Part shown: piece after piece, positions 44,692 through 52,948 of the stretch | Position numbering within the stretch: the first letter of the stretch is position 1 | Layout: each line of letters opens with the position of its first letter | Assembly: GCA_024233975.1 (NCBI GenBank) | Contig: JACKOX010000009.1 | Span: 62,001 to 126,000, forward strand | Direction of reading: 5' to 3' | Source of the DNA: Rhodanobacteraceae bacterium | GTDB taxonomy: Bacteria; Pseudomonadota; Gammaproteobacteria; Xanthomonadales; Xanthomonadaceae | DNA length: 64,000 bases | The notes under the pieces: generated by a model | The model's input: only the letters and a program-made list of their open reading frames with translations | The model's database searches: none | Told to the model about the DNA's origin: nothing | Program-made: the position numbers and the translations under genes

Positions 44692-45399
44692 TCAGTTCCC
44701 GGTGTCCGCCTGGCCTGTCTTCACAAGCGCGCTGCGTACGGCGTCAACGAAGGCGGGATCAGGGCTGGCGCCGAGTTGTTCGGTGCGAGCGAGGATGCGG
44801 CCGTCGGCGTCGATCAGGCTGATCACGCTGGAATGGTTGAAGCCGCCTTCGGGTAGTTCGCGGTACTGGATGCCTAGCAGCGCCGAGATCGGACGCACAT
44901 CGCTTGGTCGGGGTTGGAACAGCGACCAGCGCGCGCTGTCGATATGGCGTTCGTCGGCCAGTTGGGTGAGGACGTCGGGGCTGTCGTGCTTGGCGTCGAA
45001 GGTGATCATGCTGACGCGAAGGCGCTGGCGTTGTTCGTCGTCGAGCTCGTGTTCAATGCGCTTTAGCTGGTCGATGATCATCGGGCAGACGTACTTGCAG
45101 CTGGCGTAGAACATGCTGACCAGGCGCACGTCGCCGGCCTGGTCCGTAAAGGTCGCAACCTTGCCGTTCTGGTCGGTGAGCCGGGCTTCGAGCTGGTAGA
45201 TCGAGGCGTCCGGCAGCAGCGCGGGTTTCGTTGCCGGCATGTCGCCCATGGCCGCCATCATCGCGGCGTGGTCGTGGTGGCTGTGCGGCTTCTCGCTCGT
45301 CGTATCGCTCTTTCCGTCAGCCGCGATGGCGGCGGACGTGGACAGTGCGAACGCCAGCGTGATGGCCATGGCGTTCTGGATCAGGGATGGCTGCTTCAT
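44692..45399 (-). CDS. SCO family copper-chaperone-like protein
   Basis: A 235-residue protein with a signal peptide, then a His-rich segment (H-S-H-H-D-H) and a thioredoxin-like SCO domain. The copper/redox motif C-K-Y-V-C-P and the distant histidine in G-G-F-N-H-S-S are present. SCO proteins deliver copper to oxidases or to copper reductases. As the third gene of the nirK operon (27 bases after the NirV-like gene), it is likely to load copper into NirK. GGAGAA lies 6 bases before ATG 45399. Confidence 0.88.
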   Translation of the reverse strand: MKQPSLIQNAMAITLAFALSTSAAIAADGKSDTTSEKPHSHHDHAAMMAAMGDMPATKPALLPDASIYQLEARLTDQNGKVATFTDQAGDVRLVSMFYASCKYVCPMIIDQLKRIEHELDDEQRQRLRVSMITFDAKHDSPDVLTQLADERHIDSARWSLFQPRPSDVRPISALLGIQYRELPEGGFNHSSVISLIDADGRILARTEQLGASPDPAFVDAVRSALVKTGQADTGN

Positions 45400-45426
45400 G
45401 TGGTGTTCTCCGTGGCCGCCAGCCAT

Positions 45427-46242
45427 TCAATCGGTGGCGCCCTGTGTGGCCGCGCCATTGCGGGCGCAGCGGAAGCCAAGGTTGCGCGTGGTGCTGGCGG
45501 CGTTCATCGCGCTCAGCATGGCGATGCGCATCAGCACGGCGTAGTTCTCGCGATCGTTCATCGAGATCGCGCCGGCGCCGCAGAACTTGAGCAGGTCGGG
45601 ATCGCCCTGCTTGCGGCTGTCGGCGGCGACGTACAGGGCGTTGAAGTCGTCGACCCATTCCCAGACCAGACCGTGCAGGTCGCGTAGGCCCCACACGTTG
45701 GGGTCGCTGTCGCCGACGGCCGGCAGCGGCTGGTTGGATGGTCGCGAGTACCAGGCGAGGATGCGTTCGCGCCAGGCGGGATCGTCGCGGGCGTCGCGAC
45801 GGGTTTCATCGGCGGCTGCGGCGTACTCCCATTCCGACCAGGTCGGCAGACGCGCATCCTGCGCGGCGCAGTAGGCGTTGGCCGCGAACCAGCTGACACG
45901 CGTCACCGGCTGCTGCGCCTGTCCTTCGGCGAGCTGGGTCGGGCCGATCCAGTGCGACAGGTATTCGCCGTCGACGAACACCTGGGGCGCGCGATCCCGT
46001 TGCCACTGCGGATGGGACGTCACGAATTCGAGGAAGTCGGCGTTGCTGACCGGTGTCGTCATCATGGCGAAGTCGTCGACATGCACTGGGGTATCGCCGT
46101 CGCCGACCTTGATCACCGAGCGGTAGTCGCCGCCTTCGATCGTGACATAGGACGCGGGCTGCTGCCCGGCCGCCGCGAGGGCGGTTGCGGGCAGCAGGGC
46201 CAGCATCAGCAGGCGTGCCTGGATTGAGCCGGCCATGCGCAT
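45427..46242 (-). CDS. NirV-like exported protein (FGE-sulfatase domain)
   Basis: A 271-residue protein with a signal peptide (ends T-A-L-A-A-A-G). Its domain belongs to the formylglycine-generating-enzyme/sulfatase-modifying superfamily: V-T-R-V-S-W-F-A-A-N-A-Y-C, L-P-T-W-S-E-W-E-Y-A-A-A, V-W-E-W-V-D-D and N-L-G-F-R-C-A. No sulfatase is nearby. Such proteins are encoded next to nirK in other denitrifiers, where they are called NirV; the role is not firmly established. The ATG is 1 base after the nirK stop. ATG 46236 is an alternative start. Confidence 0.82.
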   Translation of the reverse strand: MRMAGSIQARLLMLALLPATALAAAGQQPASYVTIEGGDYRSVIKVGDGDTPVHVDDFAMMTTPVSNADFLEFVTSHPQWQRDRAPQVFVDGEYLSHWIGPTQLAEGQAQQPVTRVSWFAANAYCAAQDARLPTWSEWEYAAAADETRRDARDDPAWRERILAWYSRPSNQPLPAVGDSDPNVWGLRDLHGLVWEWVDDFNALYVAADSRKQGDPDLLKFCGAGAISMNDRENYAVLMRIAMLSAMNAASTTRNLGFRCARNGAATQGATD

Positions 46243-46243
46243 G

Positions 46244-47791
46244 TCAGTGCGCGGCGCCTTCGGGACGCGGCGTGGCTTCGCGGACTTTCGCGACGTCGTC
46301 CTTGGTGACCTGACCGCCGTCGTTGCCCCAGCTGTTGAGCACGTAGGTCAGGATGTTGGCGATTTCGTCGTCGGTGTGCTGGCTCATCGGCGGCATCACC
46401 GAGTTGTAGTCCTTCCCGTTGACGGTGACCGGGCCGTTCAGGCCGTTGAGCACGATGCCGATCAGCTGATCGCGATGCGCCTTCAGGTAGTCGGACTTGG
46501 CCAGGGGCGGGAACACGCCGGGCAGGCCTTCGCCGTTGGACTGGTGGCAGACCGAGCAGGTGCCGTTGAACAGCACGGAGCCGGCCTTGATTTGTTCCTC
46601 CAGCGTCAGCGTGCCGGCGGCGGCGGCGGATGCGGCAGCGGCGACCGGCGCCTGACTGACCGCCTTGTCGCCTAGGTAGACCGAGTCGACTTCCTTGCCC
46701 GAGTAGATCGCCTTGTTCTCCGGGCCATCGACCTTGAGGATCGCCAGTGCGCCCTTGTTGAAGGCACGGAAGATGCTGTGGTCGACCATGATGTAGCTGC
46801 CCGGCACTTCGGTGTGGAACTGCGCGATCATCGCGCCGCCGGCCGGGATCAGCGTGGTCTGTACGTTCTCCTGAAAATGGGTGCCGCCTTCGTACCAGAC
46901 CTTGTCGAAGATCTCGCCGATGACATGGAAGCTGGACACCAGATTCGGCCCGCCGTTGCCGACAAACAGACGCACGCTCTCGCCGGTCTTGGCGCTGATC
47001 GCGTTGTCGCCCACCAGCGAGCCCTCCGCGCCATTGAACAGCACATAGGTTGCGTTCTCGTCGATGGCCTTCTGCATGTCGAAGTCCTGATGGCCCTTCT
47101 CGCGGTACTTGCCCACTGTGTAGAAATCGCCCTGCATCACGTAGTACTCGTGATCCACCGGGGTCAGGCCCTCCGGCGGTTCGACCAGAATCAGGCCGTA
47201 CATACCGTTGGCGATATGCATGCCCACCGGCGCGGTGGCGCAGTGATACACGAACAGACCTGCGTTGAGCGCCTTGAAGGTGAACTGCGATTCGTGTCCC
47301 GGAGCGGTAAAACTTGATGCTGCGCCGCCACCCGGCCCGGTGACGCCGTGCAGATCGATGTTGTGCGGCATCTTGGAGTCAGGATGGTTCTTGAGGTGAA
47401 ACTCCACGGTGTCACCCTGGCGCACGCGGATGAAGCTGCCGGGCACGGTGCCGCCAAAGGTCCAGAACGTGTAGGTCACGCCCTCGGCGATTTCCTTTTC
47501 CAGTTCGACGACTTCGAGGTCGACGATGACCTTGGCCGGGTAGTTGCGGCCGGTGGCCGGTGGGACATGTGGTGGGCTGGTGAGGACAGCGTGGATGGGC
47601 TCGCCCTGCGGCGGGCCGAAATCGCCCTTCAACGAACCGCCGGTGTCGCTGGCGGTGGTCGTTGCGGACGGCGTCGCGGCAGTCGTGCTGCCATTGCTGT
47701 CACCGCAGCCAGATATGGCCAGGCCAAACAACAGCGTGGCGGCGATGCCCAGCATTCCCGATGCACGTGCCTTGTACATGTACCTGTTCAT
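46244..47791 (-). CDS. nirK: Copper nitrite reductase with fused cytochrome c domain
   Basis: Reduces nitrite to NO. The 515-residue product has a lipoprotein signal (I-S-G-C, Cys29). Two cupredoxin domains follow: M-P-H-N-I-D-L-H-G carries copper ligands and the catalytic aspartate, and Y-H-C-A-T-A-P-V-G-M-H-I gives further type 1 and type 2 ligands. The second domain has F-H-V-I-G and I-M-V-D-H-S-I. After an alanine-rich linker, a cytochrome c domain with C-S-V-C-H (412-416) and a later methionine ligand follows. This three-domain form resembles that of Ralstonia pickettii. ATG 47791 has GGAG upstream. Confidence 0.97.
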   Translation of the reverse strand: MNRYMYKARASGMLGIAATLLFGLAISGCGDSNGSTTAATPSATTTASDTGGSLKGDFGPPQGEPIHAVLTSPPHVPPATGRNYPAKVIVDLEVVELEKEIAEGVTYTFWTFGGTVPGSFIRVRQGDTVEFHLKNHPDSKMPHNIDLHGVTGPGGGAASSFTAPGHESQFTFKALNAGLFVYHCATAPVGMHIANGMYGLILVEPPEGLTPVDHEYYVMQGDFYTVGKYREKGHQDFDMQKAIDENATYVLFNGAEGSLVGDNAISAKTGESVRLFVGNGGPNLVSSFHVIGEIFDKVWYEGGTHFQENVQTTLIPAGGAMIAQFHTEVPGSYIMVDHSIFRAFNKGALAILKVDGPENKAIYSGKEVDSVYLGDKAVSQAPVAAAASAAAAGTLTLEEQIKAGSVLFNGTCSVCHQSNGEGLPGVFPPLAKSDYLKAHRDQLIGIVLNGLNGPVTVNGKDYNSVMPPMSQHTDDEIANILTYVLNSWGNDGGQVTKDDVAKVREATPRPEGAAH

Positions 47792-47856
47792 GCGTTTCTC
47801 CATTCGGAGTTGTTGACGTCATGCCGTCAGCTTGCGCTGCGACCCGGATCACGGCA

Positions 47857-47870
47857 TTGACGCAGGTCAA
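47857..47870 (-). promoter_or_regulatory. FNR/DNR-type box before nirK
   Basis: TTGACGCAGGTCAA: a perfect TTGAC-N4-GTCAA palindrome, centred 72.5 bases before the nirK start codon. A class II promoter would start near 47822. Confidence 0.72.
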
Positions 47871-47900
47871 CCGGACAGCGAGTTCTGGTTACGCTCAGCT

Positions 47901-48305
47901 TCACAAGTGAATCCAGTTCAGTGCGCCCAGCGCCGAATGGCTGCGCGCCACGCTGACGATGAACAGATAGACGGCCAAGGCAGCGACAAACCAGATGCGT
48001 CGCTGGTTCATGGTCTTGCCGCGCTTCAGCGCCAGCGTGCCCAGCACGATGTAGACGACCAGCAGCAGCACCTTCACGGTGAGCCAGGCGTGTACGAACG
48101 GGTACTGGTGCAGGATGGTCACCAGCATCAGTGCGGCGGTGAGCAGCACGGTGTCGATGCTGTAGCTGAGATAGCGCAGAGGCGCCCACATGGCCAGCTG
48201 CTCGCGCCCGGCCCACACCAGCAGGCCGCGCAGTCCGAACAGCGCGCCGCTGGCGATCACGGCCGCCACGTGGACCCACTTGATCTGGAGGTAGTAGGCG
48301 ATCAT
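47901..48305 (-). CDS. SirB2 family membrane protein
   Basis: A 134-residue protein with four membrane helices. Its start (Y-Y-L-Q-I-K-W-V-H-V) and H-P/Q-Y-P-F-V motif match SirB2. The SirB2 family is uncharacterised; its membrane histidines may bind a cofactor. It follows nnrS on the same strand by 63 bases and is likely co-transcribed. Confidence 0.82.
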   Translation of the reverse strand: MIAYYLQIKWVHVAAVIASGALFGLRGLLVWAGREQLAMWAPLRYLSYSIDTVLLTAALMLVTILHQYPFVHAWLTVKVLLLVVYIVLGTLALKRGKTMNQRRIWFVAALAVYLFIVSVARSHSALGALNWIHL

Positions 48306-48368
48306 CGGTTGTTCCCCGGGTCGGATGGTAACGCCGCTGGATGGCGGCTGCAGTCCGACGCTGTGCGC

Positions 48369-49595
48369 TCAGCCCGGTTGGCCATCGATGCGTGGCGTGA
48401 GGTAGATCCACAGCGCGCGAATCGCCCACGGCGCGAAGGCCAGCAGCCAGCCGATGCCGGCGGCGATCTGCCAGTCCAGCGGGTCGCTGACCAGCTCCGC
48501 GATGACGCGCGTCGTGGCGACGATCTGCACGCAGGCGAAGGCCCAGAGGCCGACGCGGCCCAGCTGTAGCGGGCGTCCAGAATGGCCGTGGCTGACCCGC
48601 GTCACCATCGCCACCAGCAGGCTGCCGAAGTAGCCGATGGACAGTGCGTGGATCGGGGCGCGGCCGAGGATGAAGTTGCCGTCGATGGCGAACCACAGGC
48701 TTTGTAGCGCGTACAGCGCCAGCGCCAGCGGCAGCCAGGCGAAGCCGATGAACAGCACGCGCAGCAGCGGCGGCGTCGGCTGTCGCGGCCACCAGCGCCA
48801 CAGAAGCCAGGCGGTCAGCGCCAGCAACGGCAGGTCGCTGATCCACAGCCAGTCGTAGGCATGCACCATCTCGAAGCCGAGGTGCAGCAACACGCCGGCC
48901 CAGAATAGCGGAATCGCCCAGCCCGGACGATGGTCGCGATAGCCGGGCAGCACGCAGCCGGCGAAGAACGGCAGCATGCGATGGCAAACGCTGAAGTAGA
49001 TCGGCAGCAGGAAGCCGAAGCCGCCGATCTTGATCGCCGCGTAGACCAGCCGTGCGTCCGGGTGATGCAGGTAGATCGCGAACAGCAGCAGCCCGCACCA
49101 GCCCAGGCACAGCGCGAACAGCATCGACTGGGCGTGGATCACCGTCGGGCCCGGCGCCAGCTGCACGCGCAGCAGCTGCACGATGCCCCAGAACCAGGCG
49201 AGCAGGCCCAGCACCACGCCGACATGCAGCAGGCGGCCATGGCCGGCCAGTCCCAGAGTTGTCAGCACGTAGGCCAGCGCGAGGCCGATGCCGATCGGCA
49301 GGTAGCGGCGCACCGTCAGCGCCGGCTGGCCCAGCCAGCGCGGAAACACGGTGAGCAGGAAGCCGAAGATGAAGGGCGTGAACACCAGATACTGCATCAG
49401 GATGGCGTGACCCCAGCCGGCGGGCACCGGACCTGGCGTCATCGCCGCGTTGGGCCAGCGCAGGTCGATCAGGTGCAGTGTCCACCAGCCCATGCCGAGC
49501 AGCAGGGCGATCATGCCGGCGAAGAACAACAGGCGGTGTGGTGCTATCGGCAGCAGCGCGAGATTGGGTCGCAGTTCGATCAGTTTCCTGTCCAT
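48369..49595 (-). CDS. nnrS: NnrS family membrane protein
   Basis: A 408-residue protein with about 12 membrane helices. The start (A-P-H-R-L-L-F-F-A-G), then G-P-V-P-A-G-W-G-H-A and H-A-L-S-I-G-Y-F-G-S-L, matches NnrS. The family binds heme and copper and helps cells withstand nitric oxide. An FNR-type box lies 41.5 bases before the ATG at 49595, and no ribosome site is seen, so a leaderless transcript is possible. A terminator separates it from the NO reductase gene upstream. Confidence 0.9.
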   Translation of the reverse strand: MDRKLIELRPNLALLPIAPHRLLFFAGMIALLLGMGWWTLHLIDLRWPNAAMTPGPVPAGWGHAILMQYLVFTPFIFGFLLTVFPRWLGQPALTVRRYLPIGIGLALAYVLTTLGLAGHGRLLHVGVVLGLLAWFWGIVQLLRVQLAPGPTVIHAQSMLFALCLGWCGLLLFAIYLHHPDARLVYAAIKIGGFGFLLPIYFSVCHRMLPFFAGCVLPGYRDHRPGWAIPLFWAGVLLHLGFEMVHAYDWLWISDLPLLALTAWLLWRWWPRQPTPPLLRVLFIGFAWLPLALALYALQSLWFAIDGNFILGRAPIHALSIGYFGSLLVAMVTRVSHGHSGRPLQLGRVGLWAFACVQIVATTRVIAELVSDPLDWQIAAGIGWLLAFAPWAIRALWIYLTPRIDGQPG

Positions 49596-49629
49596 GAGCA
49601 TAGGCTGCGCGCGTGGACGGACGATCACC

Positions 49630-49643
49630 TTGACCTGCGTCAG
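49630..49643 (-). promoter_or_regulatory. FNR/DNR-type box before nnrS
   Basis: TTGACCTGCGTCAG on the plus strand, nearly a TTGAC-N4-GTCAA palindrome. Its centre is 41.5 bases from the A of ATG 49595, the distance at which FNR-type activators usually sit from the start of transcription. Confidence 0.65.
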
Positions 49644-49661
49644 CCGTGGGCCATCAAACGG

Positions 49662-49698
49662 AAAAAGGCGCGGCGACCCGGGGAGTGGTCGCCGCGCC
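49662..49698 (-). terminator. Rho-independent terminator after the NO reductase gene
   Basis: A perfect 12-bp GC-rich stem (49667-49678 with 49687-49698) and 8-base loop; on the minus strand it is followed by five T residues. Confidence 0.9.
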
Positions 49699-49742
49699 GT
49701 AGCGCCGTCACGGAAGGGGATGCCGCGACGGCGGATGCTGCT

Positions 49743-52004
49743 TCAGTGCTCGATGGCGGGCTGTGCCTTGCCCTTCGGCCACAGCCACAGGCTGGAGGTG
49801 AACAGCGCGATCATGAAGGCGCCGACCGCGAAGATGGTGTCGCCGGGCACGCGCATCCACACCAGCAGGTCGAAGATCGGTTGGCCCATGAACTCGGCCG
49901 AACGTGCATACCAGTAACCCTTCTCCAGCGCCGCGTTGAGCTGCAGCACGCCCATCGGCAGCAGGGTCAGCAGCGCCATCAGCGACAGGCCAATGTTCAG
50001 CGTCCAGAAGCCGCCTTTCAGCAGGCCCTCGCGCCAGTGTGCGTCGGGCTTGAGGCCGCGCAGGCAGAACAGCATCAGGCCGATGCCGAGCATGCCGTAG
50101 ACGCCGAAAAGCGCGGTGTGGCCGTGCAGCGGCGTGAGGTTCAGGCCCTGCATGTAGTACAGCGCCATCGGCGTGTTGATCAGGAAACCGAACAGTCCGG
50201 CGCCGACCAGGTTCCAGAAGCTCACCGCGACAAAGAACAGGATCGGCCAGCGGTAGCGTGCCATCCACGGCGTCGCGCGCTGCTTGCTCCAGGTGTCGTA
50301 GGCCTCAAGACCAATGAGTGCCAGCGGCACCACTTCGAGCGCCGAGAAACTGGCGCCCAGCGCGATCACCGCCGTGGTGGTGCCGGTGAAGTACAGGTGA
50401 TGGAAGGTGCCGAGCACGCCGCCGGCCATGAACACCATCGTCGCGAACAGCACGTTGATGGTCGCCGTCCTGGCGCGGATCAGCCCCAGCTTGACGAACA
50501 GGAAGCTGATCACCGCCGTGGCAAATACCTCGAAGAAGCCTTCCACCCACAGATGCACCACCCACCAGCGCCAGTATTCGACCACGGCGATGTGGCTGTG
50601 CTCGCGCCACATCAGGCCAGCGCCGTAGAGCAGGCCGATGGCGACGGTGGACAGGAACAGCAGGCCGACGATCGACGAGGTGTCGTCGCGCTTTTGCAGT
50701 GCCGGCCATAGCGCGCGGCCGACCAGGAACAGCCACAGCATCAGGCCGATGAACAGGAAGGCCTGCCAGAAACGACCGATGTCGGTGTATTCCCAGCCCT
50801 GGTGGCCGAACAGGAAGTTGTTGGCCAGGTCCATCTTGCCCATCACCGCCATCCACTGCCCGGCGAAGGCGCCGACCACGATGACCAGCAGGCAGGCGAA
50901 CAGCACGTTGACACCGAGGCGCTGGAACTTCGGCTCATGCCCGGAAATCGCTGGTCCGATATACAGGCCGGTGCCGAGCCAGGCGGTGGCGATCCACAGC
51001 ACCGCCAATTGGGTGTGCCAGCTGCGCGTCAGCGAATACGGAACCCAGTCGGCCAGCGCCAGGCCGTAGGCTTCCTGTCCTTCGACCTGGTAGTGCGCGG
51101 TCATTGCGCCCAGCAGGATCTGCACCAGGAACAGGGCGATCACCACCCAGAAATACTTGGCCGTGGCCTTCATCGACGGCGTCGGCTTCAGCGCGGCCAG
51201 TGGATCCTGCGCAGGCGGTACCGGCGCTGCTTCCTTGCCGTGGTAGACCGCGTAGTGCCAGCCGAGCAGGCCGATGCCGGCGATCATGAACAGCACGCTG
51301 AACACGGTCCAGATGAAGCTGCTCGGTGTCGGCGCGTTGCCGGCCAGTGGCTCGTAGGGCCAGTTCTGCGTGTAGCTGATCGTCGAATCCGGGCGCTCGG
51401 CGGTGGTTGCCCAGGCGGTCCACCAGACGAAGGCGGCCAACTGGCGGCGGTGTTCCATGTCGCCCACCGTGTTGTCGCGCATGGCGTAGGTTTCGCGCAG
51501 GTCGGCGGTGGCCGGGTCGTTGCTGAACAGGCTTTCGTAGTGCGCGGCGACCGCTTCCATCGCCGCGGCGCGCAACGGTGAAACCCTGATGTTCTGCGTG
51601 GCAGCATCGTAGGTGTTGCGGCGGAGCTCGGGCCGCATGCGTGCGGTCAGCTCGGCCTGCTTGGTGGCATCGAGCGTGTCGAAGGCCGGTAGTCCTTCGT
51701 CGTGCGCGAGCAGGTCGAGCATGGCGGTGGCTTCGCGATGCAGCCAGTCGGCGCTCCAGTCCGGCGCGACCAGCGCGCCATGGCCCCAGATCGAGCCCAG
51801 CTGCATGCCGCCGATGCTCTGCCAGACGCGGCGCCCGTTTTCGATGTCGGCGCGGGTGAACAGGGTATCGCCCTGCGTGGTGACTACCGCCTCCGGCATC
51901 GGTGGTGCCTGACGGTGGATCTCGCTGCCCATGAAGAGCAGCACGCCGAACGAGACGAGCAGCAGCGTGCCCAGTCCCAGCCAAAGCCTGCGGGTCGTGT
52001 CCAT
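49743..52004 (-). CDS. norZ: Quinol-dependent nitric oxide reductase (qNOR)
   Basis: Reduces two NO to N2O with electrons from quinol. The 753-residue product fuses a NorC-like periplasmic extension without the heme c motif to the 12-helix NorB core, which defines the quinol type. Heme and non-heme iron ligands are visible in W-H-T-Q-L-A-V, H-L-W-V-E-G-F-F-E, G-T-F-H-H-L-Y-F-T-G and P-L-H-G-H-T-A-L-F-G. It has a box centred 63.5 bases before its ATG, and a -10-like AATACT at the right distance. No norQ/norD genes are close, consistent with the one-subunit enzyme. Confidence 0.96.
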   Translation of the reverse strand: MDTTRRLWLGLGTLLLVSFGVLLFMGSEIHRQAPPMPEAVVTTQGDTLFTRADIENGRRVWQSIGGMQLGSIWGHGALVAPDWSADWLHREATAMLDLLAHDEGLPAFDTLDATKQAELTARMRPELRRNTYDAATQNIRVSPLRAAAMEAVAAHYESLFSNDPATADLRETYAMRDNTVGDMEHRRQLAAFVWWTAWATTAERPDSTISYTQNWPYEPLAGNAPTPSSFIWTVFSVLFMIAGIGLLGWHYAVYHGKEAAPVPPAQDPLAALKPTPSMKATAKYFWVVIALFLVQILLGAMTAHYQVEGQEAYGLALADWVPYSLTRSWHTQLAVLWIATAWLGTGLYIGPAISGHEPKFQRLGVNVLFACLLVIVVGAFAGQWMAVMGKMDLANNFLFGHQGWEYTDIGRFWQAFLFIGLMLWLFLVGRALWPALQKRDDTSSIVGLLFLSTVAIGLLYGAGLMWREHSHIAVVEYWRWWVVHLWVEGFFEVFATAVISFLFVKLGLIRARTATINVLFATMVFMAGGVLGTFHHLYFTGTTTAVIALGASFSALEVVPLALIGLEAYDTWSKQRATPWMARYRWPILFFVAVSFWNLVGAGLFGFLINTPMALYYMQGLNLTPLHGHTALFGVYGMLGIGLMLFCLRGLKPDAHWREGLLKGGFWTLNIGLSLMALLTLLPMGVLQLNAALEKGYWYARSAEFMGQPIFDLLVWMRVPGDTIFAVGAFMIALFTSSLWLWPKGKAQPAIEH

Positions 52005-52032
52005 GACGAATCTCCGGTTGTCGATGCCCGGC

Positions 52033-52074
52033 AGTATTCGCAGCGGTCAGACCGACTGCCATGACGCAGGTCAA
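52033..52074 (-). promoter_or_regulatory. FNR-type promoter of the NO reductase gene
   Basis: ATGACGCAGGTCAA at 52061-52074 (one mismatch from TTGAC-N4-GTCAA) is centred 32 bases from AATACT (minus strand, 52033-52038), a -10-like hexamer. That spacing is what a class II FNR promoter shows. Transcription would start near 52026. Confidence 0.65.
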
Positions 52075-52101
52075 GCAGGTCGGAAGCTGTAAGGAATCGC
52101 G

Positions 52102-52848
52102 CTATTCGCGCAGCAGACCCTTGGCGAGGCCCTCGATGCTGGTCATGTCGTTGATGACCATTTCGCGGCGGTCGACGCTGATCAGGCCGTTGTCCTGCAT
52201 GCGTCGCAATACTCGACTCACTGTTTCCGCGGCCAGTCGCAGGTAGTTGGCGATATCGGTGCGCGTCATCGACAGCCGGAAGCGGGTGGCCGAGAAGCCG
52301 CGTGCTGCAAAACGCCGCGACAGGGTGACCAGGAACGCGGCCATGCGCTCGTCGGCGCTGTAGTCACCGGCCAGCAGGCTGGCCTTGCCGATGTCCTGGC
52401 TCAGCAGCTTGAACAACTGCTGCTGCAGGCCGGGCAGGCGCGTGGCCAGCGTGGAGATTGCCGGGAAGGAAAAGCGGCACAACAATACCGTGTCCAGTGC
52501 GATAGCGTTGCAGGGATAGCGCGCGCTGTGGATGGCGTTGAGGCCGATGATCTCACCAGGCAGGAAGAAGCCCAGTACCTGTTCGCGCCCGGAAGTATCG
52601 ATCACGCAAGTCTTTACCGTGCCCGAACGCACCGCCGCAATGGCGGTGAATGGATCACCTTCGCGGAACAGGTGGTCGCCTTCATGGAACGGACCGGTGT
52701 GCTCGACCAGGCAGTGCAGCTCGGCCAGTCGCGACTTTTCCAGCCCCTGCTCCACGCACACCGGCGAAAACGCGCAGGTGCTGCAGAAGCTGAGCTCATC
52801 GCCATCGTCGGCGATGGGCTGTGGTCGCGCTTGGGTCAGTCGGGCCAT
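52102..52848 (-). CDS. FNR-type oxygen-sensing regulator with iron-sulphur cysteines
   Basis: A 248-residue CRP/FNR-family regulator. The N-terminal cysteines C22, C25 and C31 (C-S-T-C-A-F-S-P-V-C) and C113 match the four ligands of the [4Fe-4S] cluster of E. coli FNR, so oxygen sensing is expected. A cyclic-nucleotide-like domain and a helix-turn-helix with E-T-V-S-R follow; glutamate, serine and arginine here read the TTGA half-site in FNR. ATG 52848 puts the first cysteine at the FNR-like position; the frame is open to 52935. It probably controls the five boxes in this window. Confidence 0.9.
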   Translation of the reverse strand: MARLTQARPQPIADDGDELSFCSTCAFSPVCVEQGLEKSRLAELHCLVEHTGPFHEGDHLFREGDPFTAIAAVRSGTVKTCVIDTSGREQVLGFFLPGEIIGLNAIHSARYPCNAIALDTVLLCRFSFPAISTLATRLPGLQQQLFKLLSQDIGKASLLAGDYSADERMAAFLVTLSRRFAARGFSATRFRLSMTRTDIANYLRLAAETVSRVLRRMQDNGLISVDRREMVINDMTSIEGLAKGLLRE

Positions 52849-52948
52849 GGCGCGGAGATTAGCAGCCACGCCGTGGTCGCCGCGAGTCGTCGCGGTCGAC
52901 GCCCTGGCCAGCGTGCTGCCGAACCAGGGCGTCATTCAGTCTCTTGCG

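Noticed and set aside
48930..50711. A 593-codon open frame on the plus strand, with others near 47827-49485
   Set aside because: They lie across nnrS and the NO reductase gene, which have clear family motifs in the other frame or strand.
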